A DNA stretch of 53,494 nucleotides. Source: Chitinophagaceae bacterium (lineage in GTDB: Bacteria > Bacteroidota > Bacteroidia > Chitinophagales > Chitinophagaceae). Positions 52,320 through 53,494 of this stretch are shown in pieces. The stretch lies in assembly GCA_947456805.1 (NCBI GenBank), contig CANGTN010000009.1:1-53494 (forward strand), in the 5' to 3' direction. A program made the translations under genes and the position numbers. The notes under the pieces were generated by a model, which saw only the letters and a program-made list of their open reading frames with translations, was not told where the DNA came from and did not search any database. The stretch's first letter is position 1; each line of letters begins with the position of its first letter.

Positions 52320-52763
52320 TTATTCTCTGTCAAACTTTTTTTTCAAATATTCAATTACACTTGGGTCTTCAAGTCCTTCCATGTCACTAAGCTCTAACTC
52401 CAATGCTTTTGTACTAAGTTGTATTTCTAAAAGAGATAATAGCAATGAAACAGAAAAGGTAAGCAAACTGAAAGCAAAAGTAAAATGTGCAAACAGCATT
52501 CTTTCAATATAAATTAAGTACATACAAAGTATACAACTTAAAAAAGTAACAACTCCCAATGCCTGCATGTTTTTTATCAATTTCAATCGATAGCGAATAT
52601 TTTTTATTTGCCCATAAATGATGTGCTTGTTTTCATGATTTGCATACTTATCATGCAAGTTTCTAACTCGGTTACTCAATGCCAAAAAACGATTGGTATA
52701 AGCAAGCATTATCAAACTGATTGCAGGAAATAAAAGTGCTGGCGTATTAATACTGATATCCAT
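52320..52763 (-). CDS. DUF2721 membrane protein
   Basis: The 147-residue protein matches DUF2721, with a first membrane segment followed by YTNRFLALSNRVRNLH, the family core, and two more membrane segments (GVVTFLSCILCMYLIYI and FAFSLLTFSVSLLLSLLEI). Its function is unknown. The gene converges with the ABC exporter, 7 bases apart, and lies 11 bases downstream of the EI24 gene. Confidence 0.88.
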   Translation of the reverse strand: MDISINTPALLFPAISLIMLAYTNRFLALSNRVRNLHDKYANHENKHIIYGQIKNIRYRLKLIKNMQALGVVTFLSCILCMYLIYIERMLFAHFTFAFSLLTFSVSLLLSLLEIQLSTKALELELSDMEGLEDPSVIEYLKKKFDRE

Positions 52764-52774
52764 AAAAATGCATA

Positions 52775-53494
52775 TTATAATTTATCAAATTCTTGCTGCG
52801 GCTTCATTGGTTGTATACTTAATGTAGCAGCGATTACAGCATAAGCCGGTGCAAATATCCAACCAATAACTGGTATAATATGCATCAGGTAAAATATCAT
52901 TCCGTTTCCTATTGCTAAACCTTTGTGATTGCCAATAAAATAAATACTATCAGATGATGACTTTTTATGGCGTTCCATACTGTAATCCAACATAGAAAAT
53001 CCGTAATAATAACATTCAATCAACAACGTTAGGAGAAATAAAAACCAACCAACAACCGGCAATGAACTTACCAAAAAAAGAAAAATATAATATACAGTTT
53101 GCCACAAGCTATTTCGTAAAGACAATCTTATTCCACGTAAAATATCTTTAAGCAGTTGTGGTAAACTAAACGTAAACGATTTGCCTTCAATAATAGACTC
53201 TGTTTTTTCACTTAAGTATGCAAACACTGGAGAACCAACTATTAAAAAGAAATATTTGAACAGGGAAAAATAGAAAAGCATCATCATTATCCAAATCATG
53301 AAGCTTCCTATAGTGATTAAGAAACTTAGTAAACTACTGTTGATTTTGGTTAAACTGTCTTGTATCAAACCCTTTAACCACTCCATAAAATGATTGGCTG
53401 TTTGTCCAAAAAAATACATTCCAATAAGAAACATACAGGCATAAATAATTCCCGGAATAATAATCCAACGCCAAAGCTTGTGCTTCCTGATAAA
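52775..53494 (-). CDS. EI24-domain membrane protein (N-terminus outside the window)
   Basis: The reading frame stays open to the right edge: codons before the first internal ATG give FIRKHKLWRWIIIPGIIYAC, matching the N-terminal part of EI24 proteins. At least 239 residues are visible. It has about five membrane segments, FGQTANHFMEWLKGL, PVFAYLSEKTESIIEGK and GLAIGNGMIFYLMHIIPVIG. EI24/CysZ-like proteins include a sulfate channel of E. coli and others of unknown role. It probably shares a transcript with the DUF2721 gene. Confidence 0.88.
   Translation of the reverse strand, partial: FIRKHKLWRWIIIPGIIYACMFLIGMYFFGQTANHFMEWLKGLIQDSLTKINSSLLSFLITIGSFMIWIMMMLFYFSLFKYFFLIVGSPVFAYLSEKTESIIEGKSFTFSLPQLLKDILRGIRLSLRNSLWQTVYYIFLFLVSSLPVVGWFLFLLTLLIECYYYGFSMLDYSMERHKKSSSDSIYFIGNHKGLAIGNGMIFYLMHIIPVIGWIFAPAYAVIAATLSIQPMKPQQEFDKL

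Overview
The window is a piece of an AT-rich chromosome of a Bacteroidota bacterium, most likely a member of the Chitinophagaceae or a close relative. This is an inference from gene content. The markers are a fused LpxC/FabZ enzyme, the long Bacteroidota-type IspG, futalosine-pathway menaquinone genes (mqnB, mqnD), a GLPGLI protein, DUF5916 and DUF5686 outer-membrane proteins, a type IX secretion (T9SS) sorting-domain remnant, a PID-CTERM-like miniprotein, bshA, and promoter boxes of the TAnnTTTG type close to start codons. Shine-Dalgarno sequences are scarce, as is usual in this phylum. I see no tRNA, rRNA, transposase, integrase or CRISPR array.

Layout. 1-9105 is housekeeping for nucleic acids: comF (cut by the window edge), radA, RNase G, a 31-residue ribosomal protein of the mS38/bS22 type, a TPR protein and an HU protein on the minus strand, then mutY on the plus strand, an M20 dipeptidase, an S4-domain protein and trmD. 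9164-21794 holds envelope and stress genes: a DUF5916 barrel, a large Asp-box (sortilin-like) protein, an LptF/G permease, a Tat-exported superoxide dismutase, OsmC, a cation diffusion facilitator, an M23 peptidase and a di-haem cytochrome c peroxidase. 21976-27615 is a lipid A block: HD hydrolase, lpxD, lpxC-fabZ, lpxA and an ABC ATPase. 27733-36492 holds mqnD/mqnB, a DUF5686 protein, purD, a POT peptide transporter and a metallo-beta-lactamase/rhodanese persulfide enzyme. 36607-42626 is a minus-strand run: an LpxL-like acyltransferase, an S23 four-helix-bundle gene, nadB, ispG and a class D beta-lactamase. 42962-43947 holds a decayed T9SS cargo gene and a PID-CTERM-like miniprotein. 43970-53494 has kbl, a CAP protein, a GLPGLI protein, NlpC/P60 and M28 peptidases, bshA, an ABC exporter, a DUF2721 protein and a partial EI24 protein.

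The most unusual signal is a family of short tandem arrays built on an AAGT core with a period of mostly 8-9 bases (7 at one site). They occur at six loci: after lpxD, after mqnD, after purD, on both sides of the S23 gene, inside ispG, and after the T9SS pseudogene. At five loci they overlap or directly abut a stop codon. At the S23 locus the two arrays are in inverted orientation and fill the whole space between the gene and its neighbours. At two other loci a similar inverted pair exists with no gene between. I infer that these could be ends of a small S23-linked mobile cassette and its empty or reduced forms. Other structured elements include a terminator with possible alternative pairings between rng and radA, a long two-part hairpin upstream of the pseudogene, and clear intrinsic terminators after mutY, the POT transporter and the rhodanese gene.
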